Made by a program: the position numbers and the translations under genes
Origin: Ligula intestinalis
Lineage: Eukaryota; Platyhelminthes; Cestoda; Diphyllobothriidea; Diphyllobothriidae
Assembly: GCA_036362985.1 (NCBI GenBank)
Contig: JAYGXS010000001.1
Location: forward strand, 38,869,572-38,933,571
Length of the DNA: 64,000 nt
Reading direction: 5' to 3'
The notes under the pieces: generated by a model
Seen by the model: the letters and a program-made list of their open reading frames with translations, nothing else
What the model was told of the DNA's origin: nothing
The model's database searches: none
In this document: in pieces, positions 1 to 10,586 of the stretch
Layout of the letters: every line of letters starts with the position of its first letter
Position numbering within the stretch: the first letter of the stretch is position 1

Positions 1-294
1 TTTAACTTTTCATTAGCAATCTGCTTCAAAAAAATCCGTTGCCCCCGTGCACGATCAAATAGCACTCGAAACCGGCCATCAGAAAAAAACACGTTCCTGT
101 TTGAGACTGAATTCTAATCGAGGCTTAATATTGATAATAAGGGTTTGAAAAGTGACGCATGACGGATCGAACTCTTAAATGCTGTCATCCAACTAACGTT
201 GCGTCAGTCAAGATGTACCCTGAGTGCCGTAAGTCAGGCAGCGAGTTCGCTTCATCAGAAGGAGTCGCGATCGCGGGAATATGACTTCTATTTG

Positions 295-336
295 GTCTAA
301 CGTTTCGAATTTTCCTTCGAACCCATCATCAGAGGC
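295..336 (-). ncRNA. Minimal hammerhead ribozyme motif (PLE type)
   Basis: On the minus strand CCTCTGATGA is followed by a stem-loop (GGGTTC..AATTC) and then CGAAACGTTAG. The catalytic boxes CTGATGA and GAAA are intact, stem III is only AC/GT, and the cleavage triplet is GTT. It is less well paired than the next copy. Confidence 0.55.
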
Positions 337-623
337 ACCTACTGTACTGCCAACTTCTGTACCGCCAACTCTTTTGCAAAGCTTCTGTTAGACATTTAAA
401 TGTTTTTCCCTTTGCTACATAACCGTCTTTCCCCATAGTGTCCCTATTGCTCTCTCGTCATGTGAACGGTACAAGTACCCTCTTTAATATTTAGCGGCGG
501 GAGCCTTTTCCTCTGCGTTTATTGTGTGAAGATACTCTTAAATAAAGTCGGAAAGAACATTTAGAGAGAAAGGGAAAGTTACCTTAAGAAGAAGGTGCAA
601 TCGCTGGAATGTAAAGTTTCTTG

Positions 624-667
624 GTCTGACGTTTCGGATTCTCGCTCGGACGCATCATCAGAGGCAG
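624..667 (-). ncRNA. Minimal hammerhead ribozyme motif (PLE type)
   Basis: The minus strand reads GCCTCTGATGA, then a stem II with GCGTCC/GAATCC-type pairing, then GAAACGTCAGACC. The core boxes are intact and stem III is almost absent, as in the small PLE-associated hammerheads that act as dimers. AATAAA-like AAGAAA follows. Confidence 0.62.
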
Positions 668-976
668 TCGCAGGTAAGGATCACCTTGCTTGCGTAGACC
701 TAAGGCCTTTTGGGACTACAGGAAGGGGTGCTCCGTGAATTGCGTCACATGCCAGGCATGTATGTCGCGCCGAATTCATGCTTTTCCATACGCCACTTAA
801 TTATACGCTCGCCAGTCATGCAAGTAATTGGGCTACTATGTATTATCTTGCAACCGTTATGTTCTTCATTCATTTGTTGAGAGACATGCTGCCTGGCCCT
901 TCCAATTTTGGAATAGACTATAGTGGCGCCAACTGCTTCAGGGGGTGTGTGCAACCGCTGAAGGATGAATTTTATT

Positions 977-1020
977 GGCCTGACGTCTCGGATTCTGGTT
1001 CGAACCCATCATCAAAGGCA
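977..1020 (-). ncRNA. Decayed minimal hammerhead motif
   Basis: The minus strand reads CCTTTGATGATGGGTTCGAACC, then AGAATCCGAGACGTCAGGCC and AATAAA. Stem II GGGTTC/GAATCC and helix I CCT/AGG pair, but the two boxes are mutated (TTGATGA, GAGA), so it is probably inactive. Confidence 0.55.
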
Positions 1021-1298
1021 GTCGCAGATCAAGATCATGTCAGCCATTGTGGTCAATCTCATCCTCGTGGGATACTTTGAACGTCACGTACGACGCTGCC
1101 CACCTGCGACTTGTGCGCGGCTAAGTTTATAGTTATAGTAGACTTGGATTACGTCTACCACTAGCGTCCAATGTCACTCTCATTCAGCTTCAATCAATGC
1201 ACTGTTAAGATATCTTTTTTGCCAGCAGCCGTCATTCAGTATTCTTTCATTATTCTGACGGACTAAATGCAGTGATGGAAATTTTGTTCTGACTTTAG

Positions 1299-1437
1299 CT
1301 GGTCTATGGACTCTCTGGATGAGTCAATGGAACAACTGCAAGGCCAACTTCGGTGTTTGGTGTCACAAGTTCGAGCACTGCTGGATACGGATGAAGTTGT
1401 CGTTTTTGGTCCCTTCCTCTACGTCTACATAGCAAAG
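1299..1437 (+). CDS. Exon of the unrecognised plus-strand gene (46 codons)
   Basis: The acceptor follows a pyrimidine-rich tract ending CTTTAG and the donor is AAG|GTACCG. The exon starts with one base that completes a codon from an unseen upstream exon and then reads 46 open codons, ending in phase 0. It contains GPFLYVYIAK at its 3' end. Confidence 0.65.
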
Positions 1438-3917
1438 GTACCGTATTTCGGCTTGATTCACTTTATTTTGAGTTGATCCATTTGTGAAAAAACTTGAGGC
1501 GTTCGGCGGGATTCGAACTCGCGTATAAGAGAAAGTATTTACCGGAAGCCAACGCTCTAACCCCCAGGCTACAACCACCCCAACTTGCGCCATGAATTTA
1601 CTCACACTTGGGTCGATATTACCCGCCCAACTTTGCCGCTCATATGGAATCCACCAATACGGATTTGCTTTAGTTTTTTCAGGTATGGATGAGGGTCTGA
1701 GGAACGGTGATTAGGTATTCCCTACGGGGTGTGCGCATTCCCCTAAAAAGTGTTGTTAGAATTCAAAAACTCAGGTTGAATATTGCTACAATTTTCCTCA
1801 TAAAGTCCTCCAGCATTCGCTTCGCACTCTAACAACCAGTCTGGTATCGCACAGATGACATGGCTCCGAGCTACAATCTCTGGCTCTAAACACCAGAGTT
1901 GCGCTTGTCATAAACACTTTACTTCGACCTCATTTTTACTAAACGTTTTTTTTCACTTGCGCACCCACAGAGTTCCCTGCTGTCAGTGAACCTTCGGAAT
2001 CCCCAACTTTTGGGCTTGCTAGCCAGGTATATCCTCTGCGCTAAAGCAGCCATTCGTAGCAAACTGGTAAGTGTCCTCAGAGTCACCCCTGCTACCAGTC
2101 CTCCCCACATTCTACTCGCCTGTGGTATGCTTTCCGTTTTTTATATCAAAACGCTGTATTTTACCAAATTTGGATTTTATATCATCAAGTATCTTTCAAA
2201 ACAATTCCTCCCGTGCGGCAGTTCAGTGCTGTAAATCTATCTCTATCGACAGATGACTCCCAGAATTTGCCCACCCACTGTCCCTTGAAGTGGTATCCCT
2301 ATCCAACCGCCTTAGCAACTCGAAAACCGGTCACGATGGTGCGCATAAGATCATATGAGAGTCACGTTCGTCGAACCGTCCTACTTGCGGGACGAAAATG
2401 GACCTAGATCCCACACTCGCACCACCCCCTCTTCCCCTGTGTGTAACTAGAGCACAGCTGATTGATGACGGCCAATAAGCCCGAAATGGTTATCCCAATG
2501 TCCTGGCTCTTGCCGCCAAACCCTCCTCCACTGAACAAAGCAAAGACCACGAGACTAGCAGAATTAAATGACGTCATGCGATTTCGCGGCCTCTGATTCT
2601 CAGTTAAATCACTGCCGTAAAACCTAAGCCCCAGCTGCGCCAAATTAAACCGCGACACCAAACTAATCAGTAACAACATTTTTTGCCGTAGTCTCTCGGA
2701 TTGGTGTTGCGTTTTTCGACCGTTTCTTTGGCAAAAAAACACAATCTAGCACTGGAATACGCACATCCCAAGAAATTTGGATTTGAAGAAGATGTTCTTT
2801 TGGGATAAAATAACTTTAATGGATGAATTTTCGAGTTTGGCACCCCAACTCGTCTTCAGACTAACAATATAGCACCTAACTCAGGAAACAAAAGACTGGT
2901 CTGACTGTAATAGGGGACCGGTGATAGTTGAGATTTTACGAGTAGGGCTACATAATGGAAAGCAGTACGTGCTAGAAAGTTACTAATACAAGGAGTTTGT
3001 ATTTTCGAAAAAAATTGTTTGCAAAAATTTATAATCTGAAAAACATCCGGAAAATTAAAAAAACGTGGTTAAACAACACCGAAATACCAAGATGTGAAGC
3101 ACTGTATCGTCAAAATACCGATGACTGAGGAACCCATTAACCGACTAAAGAAACCTATGTTTCCAGGGTATGGCCGACTCGTGATGCCACCTAATGCAGT
3201 CCTGTAGAAGAAACCAACGGGGTAGCAGTAATGCCGCGTCGGAGGTTGCAGGAATGCAGAAAAAAGAGTTTAAAGGCTCAGTCGGCAGCAACCTTAACCA
3301 AGCAACCCAAATGAGTCGAATTGAAGCTAAAATTTGCTACTTTTACAATATTAGTAGATAGTTTTAAGTATTATTTTTAGTTGGGTATCTTATAGCGATT
3401 TACTGTTTCTGAGCCTCCCACTCGTCTTCCGATACCTGTTTTCTGAAGCCTTGTCTTTTGCCCCAAAATTTTAATTCGCTAAGTACTAACCTGCAAGGGC
3501 CTGAGAGTGCTACATTATCTACTTCTGACTGCGTTTATATTTTATTTTCACACCCTCCTCTCAAAAGGGCCGAAGCAGGCGCATCACACAGATGCCACTG
3601 GTGCTCTGTGTGGACAGTAAAGAGGACGAAAACCTGCTTACCCTTCTTGGCATACCGCCTCTGCATGGGGATGATGACAGAAAGTAGGTTCTCTTTATGT
3701 GTGTTTCCTCTGACCAACGCCATGTTTAGCCTCTTCGGACAGGCCTTTGAGGTGGCCGTGCGTCGAACAAAAGCTCGGGCGGAATTCAAGTATTTTGATT
3801 CTCATTGTAAGTTTGCTGTCTTTTCCTGTTTACTCTTACGTCTCTTTAGGTATTGAACTGTACAGAGAGGACATGCTGAAGTTTTTTGAGGCTTTGGCCA
3901 CACTGCTGAGCTCATAG
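1299..3917 (+). CDS. Unrecognised split gene, five 3' exons (partial at 5' end)
   Basis: Five exons join in phase: 1299-1437, 1971-2066, 3568-3683, 3730-3806 and 3850-3917, ending in TAG. All introns are GT-AG; the last two are only 46 and 43 nt, the larger ones 533 and 1501 nt. The visible 164 residues read as a soluble, mostly helical protein: a leucine-rich start with SMDSLDESMEQLQ, then VVVFGPFLYVYIAK, NPQLLGLLARYILCAK, a loop with NLLTLLGIPPLHGDDDR, then FGQAFEVAVRRTKARAEF and a C-terminal helix ELYREDMLKFFEALATLL. No signal peptide or membrane segment is evident. I do not recognise the family. It converges on the SOS gene. A PLE begins 137 bp after the stop. Exon calls rest on phase agreement and coding-like sequence; earlier exons lie off the left edge or were not found. 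Confidence 0.72.
1503..1590 (-). ncRNA. tRNA-like sequence (pseudo-tRNA or SINE head)
   Basis: The minus strand has an A-box-like TAGCCTGGGGGTTAGAGCG and a good B box, GAGTTCGAATCCC. A T run follows about 20 bases after the tRNA-like 3' end, as for pol III termination. The anticodon arm does not fold cleanly, so I call it tRNA-like rather than a gene. Confidence 0.45.
1971..2066 (+). CDS. Exon of the unrecognised plus-strand gene (32 codons)
   Basis: A strong acceptor (T-rich tract, then CACCCACAG) and a consensus donor CTG|GTAAGT bound exactly 32 codons in phase 0. The encoded stretch is hydrophobic-helical (NPQLLGLLARYILCAKAAI). The two other frames contain stops, which supports this reading. 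Confidence 0.68.
2067..3567 (+). other. Intron of the plus-strand gene
   Basis: It holds a SINE fragment (about 2445-2530) and otherwise AT-rich sequence without any element I recognise. Confidence 0.5.
2445..2530 (+). repeat. SINE core fragment
   Basis: It contains the shared core 'GATGACGGCCAATAAGCCC' followed by GAAATGG and a TGTCC..CTTGCCG tail. The same core recurs near 14750, 48245, 53320 and 60170. Confidence 0.55.
3568..3683 (+). CDS. Exon of the unrecognised plus-strand gene
   Basis: It follows a long pyrimidine tract ending CTCAAAAG and ends AGAAA|GTAGGT. It reads in phase 0 from the previous exon. It encodes PLVLCVDSKEDENLLTLLGI and an acidic HGDDDR turn, and leaves two bases of a split codon. 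A start at the internal ATG (3592) is possible but is not needed, because the upstream codons are open. Confidence 0.68.
3730..3806 (+). CDS. Exon of the unrecognised plus-strand gene
   Basis: A 46-nt GT-AG intron precedes it and a 43-nt intron with donor T|GTAAGT follows. It encodes LFGQAFEVAVRRTKARAEF and the start of the C-terminal segment. Reading straight through either small intron hits stops or changes frame; splicing restores one open frame. Confidence 0.7.
3850..3917 (+). CDS. Terminal exon of the unrecognised plus-strand gene
   Basis: It follows a pyrimidine-rich acceptor CTCTTTAG. It encodes IELYREDMLKFFEALATLL and ends SS followed by TAG at 3915-3917. The 3' UTR before the PLE junction at about 4054 is short and has no clear AATAAA. 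Confidence 0.7.
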
Positions 3918-4085
3918 AACCAAAGAGGAGCTGCCACAGTTTGTCTAAATTTGCCTTCTGTGTGGAGGGGGCTGTTATTGCTGTATTATGCCTGTAAAAA
4001 AGATCATTTTTCTTACCTACTCGCTGTTCTCGTCTTATCTGCTCAACCCTCAGAAGAAGATGCGATCACTGGAACAAGGACTTTA

Positions 4086-4131
4086 TTTTCCTGACGTTTC
4101 GGATTCCCTCGGGAATCCTTAATCATAGGTA
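4086..4131 (-). ncRNA. Hammerhead-like motif in left PLE arm
   Basis: The minus strand reads CCTATGATTA, a perfect stem II GGATTCC/GGAATCC with CGAG-type loop, then GAAACGTCAGG and AAAATAAA. Helix I CCT/AGG pairs. The first box is CTATGATTA instead of CTGATGA, so catalysis is doubtful. Confidence 0.6.
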
Positions 4132-4191
4132 ATCGAAGAACAGTCTGAAACATGCGCAGATAGGGTGATACATGCACAGATAACACAGTAT

Positions 4192-5106
4192 TTATAGTTC
4201 GTAGCGGTCAACCGCATGCGTACTATAATTGTCAGTTCCTTTAGCCACCGCCTGAGGTCTTAATTGGTACGGTGATGGCTCATTAATTATCACGGCGTTC
4301 TCGTCCGCTTCAGATGCGGGGTTGATAATTGCGCGACAATTATGCCCGCTGTCGTCAGAGTTGTCGTTGCGCCCAGTCCTTCCCAAATGACTGATTCTCT
4401 CGCTCAGGAAATGTCTCAGTACACCATATGGGAATGCCAAATCGTTGCGTTGGTTGATAGACTGGGAGCCGGAGAACCATGACTCGAACAGCTCGCGACT
4501 CACGTGGTTGTCACCTCTTGCGAGGATTTCAACCTCGTCAAACTTAAAAATATGGCCGGGTCTCGTTAAGTGAGCTGCAACCTGGGAATTGGGGTCTTTC
4601 TTCCTCACTGCCGCTGTATGCTCGGCCATTCGCCTCCGGAGTAATCTCCCGGTTTCTCCGACGTAGTTGCTTTGTCCAGAACTACACCACATCCGGTAAA
4701 CGACTCCAGCCGTTTCTTGCCGTGGCAGTAGGTCTTTCGGCCTCATGGCCCGGCGCCTGGCGGTTGCTTCTGGTCTGTGCGCAACTCCAACTCCGAGTGG
4801 GGTGAGGAGACAGCTGACCGCTTCCGAAACATTCTTCATGTACGGAAGGGCCCGCCAAACGTTTGGACCAGTTGGACTTGGCTTCTTCTCTCGTTTGCGT
4901 GTGCATTTATTGACAAAATTGCGCGGGTAACCATTTGCTCTCAGTACCCGTCGAACATATTGTAATTCTGCAACTTTGTCGTCCACTTCGCTGCAGTGCG
5001 TTTCAACGCGTCGGAATAGTGCTTTTACGCAGCTGTGTTTGTGACCGATTGGGCGGTTGCTGTTGTATTTCAGGACTTGCATGGTGTTGGTTGCTTTCCT
5101 AAACAC
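4192..5106 (-). CDS. PLE linker and GIY-YIG endonuclease domain (open, 304 codons)
   Basis: The open frame reads through the PLE linker (LRANGYPRNFVNKC, VWRALPYMKNVSE) into the endonuclease: VVYRMWCSSGQSNYVGETGR with LLRRRMAEH. These are the Y-x-x-x-C and Y-V-G-E-T-G-R parts of the GIY-YIG fold, followed by the R-x-x-E-H helix. HLTRPGHIFKFDEVEIL and RELFESWFS complete it. In PLEs this enzyme nicks target DNA. It would need the frame-shifted RT upstream, so it is a relic ORF. Confidence 0.85.
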   Translation of the reverse strand: MFRKATNTMQVLKYNSNRPIGHKHSCVKALFRRVETHCSEVDDKVAELQYVRRVLRANGYPRNFVNKCTRKREKKPSPTGPNVWRALPYMKNVSEAVSCLLTPLGVGVAHRPEATARRRAMRPKDLLPRQETAGVVYRMWCSSGQSNYVGETGRLLRRRMAEHTAAVRKKDPNSQVAAHLTRPGHIFKFDEVEILARGDNHVSRELFESWFSGSQSINQRNDLAFPYGVLRHFLSERISHLGRTGRNDNSDDSGHNCRAIINPASEADENAVIINEPSPYQLRPQAVAKGTDNYSTHAVDRYEL

Positions 5107-5935
5107 AAGCTTTTAGGCCACCATCGTCTTTGCGGCAAACGAGGACATCCAGGAAGGCCAGCTGGTTGTTTTCTTCTTCCTCCGTCGTAAATTGAATGTC
5201 CCGGAAGACGGCGTTTAGACATTCTTTGAATGTCAGCACCTGATCCCGCTCAATAACGACGAAGGTGTCGTCCACATACCGAACTCAGAATTTCGGTCTG
5301 TGGTGTTGGAAAACCACCGACTCCAACCGTTGCAGGACCGCCTATGCTATGAGTCCGGAAATGGGTGAACCCATAGGCGTGCCCTTCACCTTCTCGTAGA
5401 TAGTTTCGTTGAAGGGGAAGTACGTCTTCAGGCTGAACTTCAGGAGCTGGAGGACTTGGGCATGCCCGAGGCGATTCTCCGTTTCATCGTTCTCTCTTTG
5501 GAGTAGTTGGATAGTCTCGACTGCCAGGTCCTGTGGAATAGAAGTAAAAAGGGACATGACATCAAAGGAAACCATGATATCATTTGGCAGGAGGCTTACC
5601 CTTTTAAGTTTTTCCAGGAATTGCGTTGACGACTTGACTGTTGTGGATGAATCAGCGGTCAAGAATTTGAGCCGTCGGAACAGCCACTTTGCCAGTCCGT
5701 AGGTTGGAGTTCCTTTGAGAGATATGATTGGCCGGAGGGTTGCGCCCTCTTTGTGCACCTTGGGGAGACCATAGAAGCGGGCTAGAGCCATTTCTTGCGC
5801 TCTCGCCATGCGTCGGTCGATTGATGATTTGGCACCCGAGTTCTCCATTGCCAACAGCGTTGTGTTGATCTCGCGTGTCAGCGTTTTCATGGGGTTGGAT
5901 TTGCATGGAACGTAGGACTGACGATCGTCTAACAA
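5099..5935 (-). pseudogene. PLE reverse transcriptase fragment
   Basis: PLE RT motifs are in order: FYGLPKVHKEGATLRPIIS, MVSFDVMSLFTSIP, GTPMGSPISGLIA, then (after a stop) VRYVDDTFVVI and QLAFLDVLVCRKDDGG. In-frame stops occur at 5342-5344 (TAG) and 5285-5287 (TGA), and a frame change near 5110 leads into the endonuclease part. The N-terminal PLE region is absent. The catalytic YVDD box is visible but the copy cannot make a full protein. Confidence 0.88.
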
Positions 5936-6095
5936 AGTTTGAGCCTTGCGAATGTAGTCTGTCCTGACCTCAAGCGGTGGCTAAAGGAACTGACAATTAT
6001 AGAACGCATGCAGTTGACCGCTACGAACTATAAATACCGTGTTATGTGTGCATGTATCACCCTATCTGCGCATGTTTCAGACTGTTCTTCGATTA

Positions 6096-6140
6096 CCTAT
6101 GATTAAGGATTCCCGAGGGAATCTGAAACGTCAGGAAAAT
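6096..6140 (+). ncRNA. Hammerhead-like motif in right PLE arm
   Basis: This is the inverted partner of the motif at 4086-4131 with one change (GGGAATCT). It has the same CTATGATTA box, stem II, GAAACGTCAGG and following AAAATAAAG. Confidence 0.6.
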
Positions 6141-6342
6141 AAAGTCCTTGTTCCAGTGATCGCATCTTCTTCTGAACTGCTACCTGGAACTCGTATATTC
6201 TCTTCTATTGTACCATTGCTCGCTTTGCTACCACACCTTAGCTGGAGGGTTATGTGTAAAATTACATTCGCGACAAGGACACGGGAAACTAGACTGACAA
6301 TATCCGGTTGATCAGTCATCAGCTAACCATGCCTAACTCCAG

Positions 6343-6427
6343 GTGTTTTGACACCCGGGGCTCGCCACTAGCCGCTGTACAGCTGCTGGTGGTGCTCGAG
6401 AGTTACCCTCAAAACACAGCGGGACGA
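6343..6427 (+). other. Candidate isolated exon, plus strand
   Basis: AACTCCAG precedes and GTGAGT follows a coding-like frame, CFDTRGSPLAAVQLLVVLES, ending in phase 0. No linked exon or family was recognised. It could be a stray exon of another gene or chance. Confidence 0.25.
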
Positions 6428-7379
6428 GTGAGTCCCGTACACGATCAGGAAGCCCTCATCTACCATATTGAACACATCTTGTTTAGGAAAAACGGGGACT
6501 AGGAAAAAAGAATTCTGGATAATGAAAAGGACAATGCGGACGTTTTCGTGTTTAAAGATTAGAGGCTGTGTAATGTAATCCAAACGATTAATGTCAAGAA
6601 CAACCTTATGAATTTCGGTACAAAAAGACCTAACTACCGAGCCAGAATGGGAGATTTGAGGCTGGATTAACACCAAAGTAGCAAACTGATAATATTTCAC
6701 CGGGAAGAATGTAAACGGTTTCTGGGGTACGAGAGGATCACAGTAAAAATATACACTGAGCGGATTTCTGATTAGTAAGTAGACCCTCTTCCAACAACCA
6801 CGCAGAGACAAGATCCATACCATTCTGCCGACAGTATAGATGGGGTTCATTTTTATACGGTGGCCAACAAACATGCTGTTGACCTACTTAACATATACGC
6901 AGTTATTGGTCAATTTCAAGGTCATTAGGGTGAAGTGAAAGGAGATGAGATAACAAGACGCAGTCTTGAAGCACTCCGCAGACTAAGAGAAGATTTTTGT
7001 TTACCAGACTATACATACTGAGCGTGGAAGGAAAAGTAGTCGGAAAGTCAAGAAACAATCCAGTCAGGGGAGCCGCACTGAGATGTTTAACTGGGGGAGG
7101 AGACACAGGCCAGTATTGAAGGCCGAGGAGTAATCAATAAATGCACATGCATAGGCACGAAAAACCTTCTTAGAGCAGAGAGGACCAGAGAGAACAACCG
7201 CGTCCAAACTTCTTAGCTGACCTTTAGATGCTAATTCTAAAGGTTCAGAGACTGGCGATAGAAGAGTTCCTCTAGTTACTCGTATCATATAAGTAAGATC
7301 ACCCTTTAACAATGTCTACATATTTTAAGGTCTTAAGTGCGAAACCATCACGATCTTACTTTTTTCGGCCACTTTACAG

Positions 7380-7464
7380 GCCTAGCTGGCGGGCCTTTAG
7401 GGGCTTGGGACTTTCTGTTGAAATTACTTTGTCCTTTGCTTGTTGCGGCCCCTCAAAGGCAGCA
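7380..7464 (+). other. Candidate isolated exon, plus strand
   Basis: CACTTTACAG precedes a frame reading LAGGPLGAWDFLLKLLC and ending CAGCA|GTATGT. It is coding-like and leucine-rich, but no partner exon could be fixed in phase. Confidence 0.22.
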
Positions 7465-8113
7465 GTATGTGACAGTTTTTTCCTGCTAATACGGCTCAAA
7501 ATCGCGACACCAAAGTCGGAGTTCGTACAGCGAACTACATCAATACCATACTTTCTCGCCGCAAGGATACTCTTGATTCCGTGTTTGGTTCAATGGTCTG
7601 AAGGCGGGAAACAGAGTGGTGTAATCTTCTAATGGCCGCGGGATATGCCAACTCAACTGAGTGGGCCACAGAGTGTTTGTCCGTCAAGCAGGATGTTGAG
7701 CTCGCTACTTCTCAGAGAGGAGAAGTGATGACATACGCGTGAATAAAGTTTGGGTTGCGAAGACTTTTAGAGGGCCTCCCTCGCTGTACACTCTCAAATG
7801 TTGCACTCTAGGGGCACTATTAGGTCAAGACAACTGATATTATCACAGGGAGTTAAGTGAGTTAAACCCTAGCAGAAAGATGCCGCTGCCGATACCAAAT
7901 TACCACATCTCTCCTTACCAGCACCTATGTTACATATCGCCACGGTCAACGCCACGCGACAAATGTTTGCAAACGGCACATCTCACATAAGATGGAAGTA
8001 TGGTCTTTGATTTCTGCTCCATGTGGCTCCTCTGCTATATATGTCATCAGAGCCTGAGACTATCAGGGTGCGTTAGGCGCCATGGCTTGGAACGCCGCCA
8101 ACTGATAATAAAA

Positions 8114-8760
8114 TTCAGGCCTCGCAGTCAGCCCAGTGTGTTTGTGTGGAGTGGCTGACTGGTGCTCTGAGCGTCAGGCTGCAATGCCTCTTCAACGTGT
8201 ACTCTGGTACTCTCATACATATGAGATGCGAGCTACTGAATCCCTTTGATTGTAAAGCCCTGGTGCATGTGTTTGGGCAACCCTTTCGTGTACGCGGTAA
8301 GCGCAAACCAGTTCATTAGATATGTCAGCATCAGCGTCCATGCCCCACACCAGGCCGTTGACCGGTTCGGACAGTGGCTGGGTCCTGGGAATGTAAATAA
8401 GGCGGCAGTTCGACGGCTCAGCGCCTAATTTCCATCATAAAGAGGCTGGCGCGCTTGAAGATGCCAAGGTGCGCTAAAAACCACGTCTTGGAAGATAACG
8501 AACTGCAGGGATAACGCGCAGTCAGCCCAGTGTGTGTTAGTGTGGAATGGCTGACTGACAGACTGAGAGTCAGACGGCAATGGCTCCTTCTTAATGCGGC
8601 TTTTATGGCACTTCCACTGACTGATCTGGGATCCTAGCGAGGTGTGGTGGCCGTGCCAGCCGCCTGTGCCCTCTTCAACCTCCAGCCGCCTTGACTTGGT
8701 CATCACAGTGGGCCTAGTAGGCGGTGGGAGGAGTATGCATCGCAAGTCTGCTACCCATCA
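8114..8760. repeat. Locally duplicated block
   Basis: GCAGTCAGCCCAGTGTGTxT, TGTGGAxTGGCTGACTG and a CAG(A)CxGCAATGxCTC segment occur at 8109-8185 and again at 8518-8590. Its function is unknown. Confidence 0.5.
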
Positions 8761-8819
8761 AATCTAATTCACGCCCATTTCACTATCCCTGTGTCACTTT
8801 GCTGTGGTGCACACGGTGT

Positions 8820-9350
8820 GTGTGTATGACCATCGATTTCGATGAAGTCCACCAAGTGCACCAACAGGTTGGTACAGAAGGTGACGGTCTCAGAAGTTAG
8901 CTTTAGAGTGATAGAGGATATAGTTAGTGGCTCCACACTCTTCCCCTTCCCCCAGAGTCTTGAAGACTAAACGGGGTCCGATGTAGGCTGCTTTATCAAA
9001 TACAAGGCAAAACAAAACACCGCCTAACTTAGCCTTAAGTGGCAGTAGACTTTGCATGGGTACTACTGTACTATCTAACCTCACTCACCCATAGTAGGTG
9101 TGAAGACAGACCCAAGGAATCCGAGACTGATAAGGTTACTACTGTTGCTATTGCTACTGACTATCAATGTAGCCGAGTCTTAGTAGTATCAGTACTCTTT
9201 CTGACGAATAAATTTGTCAGAAGTGACACTGGTTTGAAGTTAGCGCTGGGACTCATACCCCCTTGCGTCAACAAGGAGTGTAAATCTGGGTTTCAACTAT
9301 TTCGAGTAAGTAAATACTTGGGGCTCTGAACACAAGAGCATTTGCCTTAG
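8820..9350 (+). repeat. About 500-bp interspersed repeat, copy 1
   Basis: It matches the reverse complement of about 49430-50020, including GACCATCGATTTCGATGAAG, AACACCGCCTAACTTA and GCCGAGTCTTAGTAGTATxG. No coding capacity was recognised. A further fragment lies near 9705-9770. Confidence 0.6.
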
Positions 9351-9877
9351 TTTCCACACCTTCAACTCTATCCATCGCGCTTGCACGGACTAAGATACTG
9401 CTGCTAAAGGTACGTACCTATACTAAAGTGCTAATTTCTATTACTCATGCCTGTTGAGATCAGTAAATAGTAAACTATAAGTACTGCCTGTGCGTACTTT
9501 TTATGAAGTCACATCCAGTATGTACTCCCAATCTGTGTGAGGTAATAGGGGTTAGCATTTGGATAATAATAGAGCGTTTGTAAAGAAATGTAATAGTCCT
9601 ACCATGCCCTTATGCCGTGCAGGTTGCCGTCTATAGACTACCTATAGGCCTACTACACTATCCATCTGTAGCTTGGACTTTACAGAACTTCTGCTCATGT
9701 CCCCTTGATCCCAACAGGGAGTGTAAATGTGGGTTAGAACTTTTCAGAGTAAATAGCCACCTTCAGTAGCTGGCAAGTCAGAGTTCTGGAAACCAAGGTT
9801 GGCACTGCTACTGCTATTTATAATACTACTAACGAGGGTGCAGCTGAGTAGTGCGTTATCCGTGGCCAGAGCACGTC

Positions 9878-9995
9878 ATGTTCGGCCTTGTCTTCCGCGC
9901 CCTCACCGCTATCGCCAAAACTGCGTCAGATTTAATCAAGTTTCCGACTACGAGTTATGGTGTACACAGTCGAAACTCGATGGTCGAACTGTCAG
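9878..9995 (+). other. Candidate exon, plus strand
   Basis: A frame starting ATG reads MFGLVFRALTAIAKTASDLI and ends CTGTCAG|GTCACT. It is coding-like but isolated, with no recognised family. Confidence 0.2.
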
Positions 9996-10586
9996 GTCAC
10001 TCCAAAAACTTGAATATGTGGATCTGTTCACTGGTAACATTATCTTTCGCTTTGCAGTTTTAGCCTAGTCTAAAGAAGAGTACCGACTTGTAAAAAAGGT
10101 TCAGTTACCCCAATTACTCCAGCTTGACACGGTGTCTCTCCTTTGGAGATATTTGGCCTTTTTTAAGGTCAAAGAAGCTGGGGCCGCTCTATGCTATCAC
10201 CCATCTTAGCCGGTTCCGATCTGGAGGACATCACTGATGCACTGCTCTGGTTTTTGTTGGTATTTAGCCCTACTTCCTTTCGTGTGGACGGGACGAGCTG
10301 AGTGACACTTGGGTGAAACGTTTATGCTGGTATAGGTGATCGATCGCCGCATCGGTTTGATATGACTTACCATGTTCTTGGTCCACTCCTATTCTGATAT
10401 TTGGGTTTCAAAAAAGGGAAATGCGCGTCCTACAAGATAGAGGCTGCCTCACAGACTCTTCAGAAGTAAACGATGGAGGGTCAGCGTTTACATGCCACTG
10501 AAACCAGGACTTAGGAAAAAAATTATAGGATTTGAAAAATTATTTCACTCTCCTCGACTGCTTCATTAAACAACAGATATTTCCAT

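Larger units (their letters stand above)
230..1060 (-). mobile_element. Three tandem PLE 3' ends (about 340-bp spacing)
   Basis: The same end module (hammerhead motif followed by an A-rich/AATAAA tract) recurs at about 295-336, 624-667 and 977-1020, all read on the minus strand, at spacings of about 330 and 350 bp. The sequence between them is diverged and carries no RT or endonuclease. It reads as tandem terminal repeats of Penelope-like elements, in keeping with the tandem pseudo-LTRs known for that group. Confidence 0.55.
4054..6175 (-). mobile_element. Penelope-like element with inverted terminal repeats
   Basis: The minus strand encodes an RT core and a GIY-YIG endonuclease (described separately). 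About 208-bp arms at 4054-4261 and 5966-6175 are inverted copies with only a handful of differences. Each arm holds the C-terminal codons of the endonuclease ORF, a hammerhead-like motif and the GATCGCATCTTCTTCT end. The 5' part of the RT is missing, cut by the inverted arm. It lies between the two convergent genes. Confidence 0.85.
6176..8094. other. Intergenic stretch between the converging genes
   Basis: Apart from two weak exon candidates, this is unassigned sequence. The open frame at 6368-6874 minus has no recognisable motif. Confidence 0.4.

Noticed and set aside
6368..6874. Minus-strand frame of 168 codons
   Set aside because: No family motif, no flanking splice sites, composition of AT-rich non-coding DNA.
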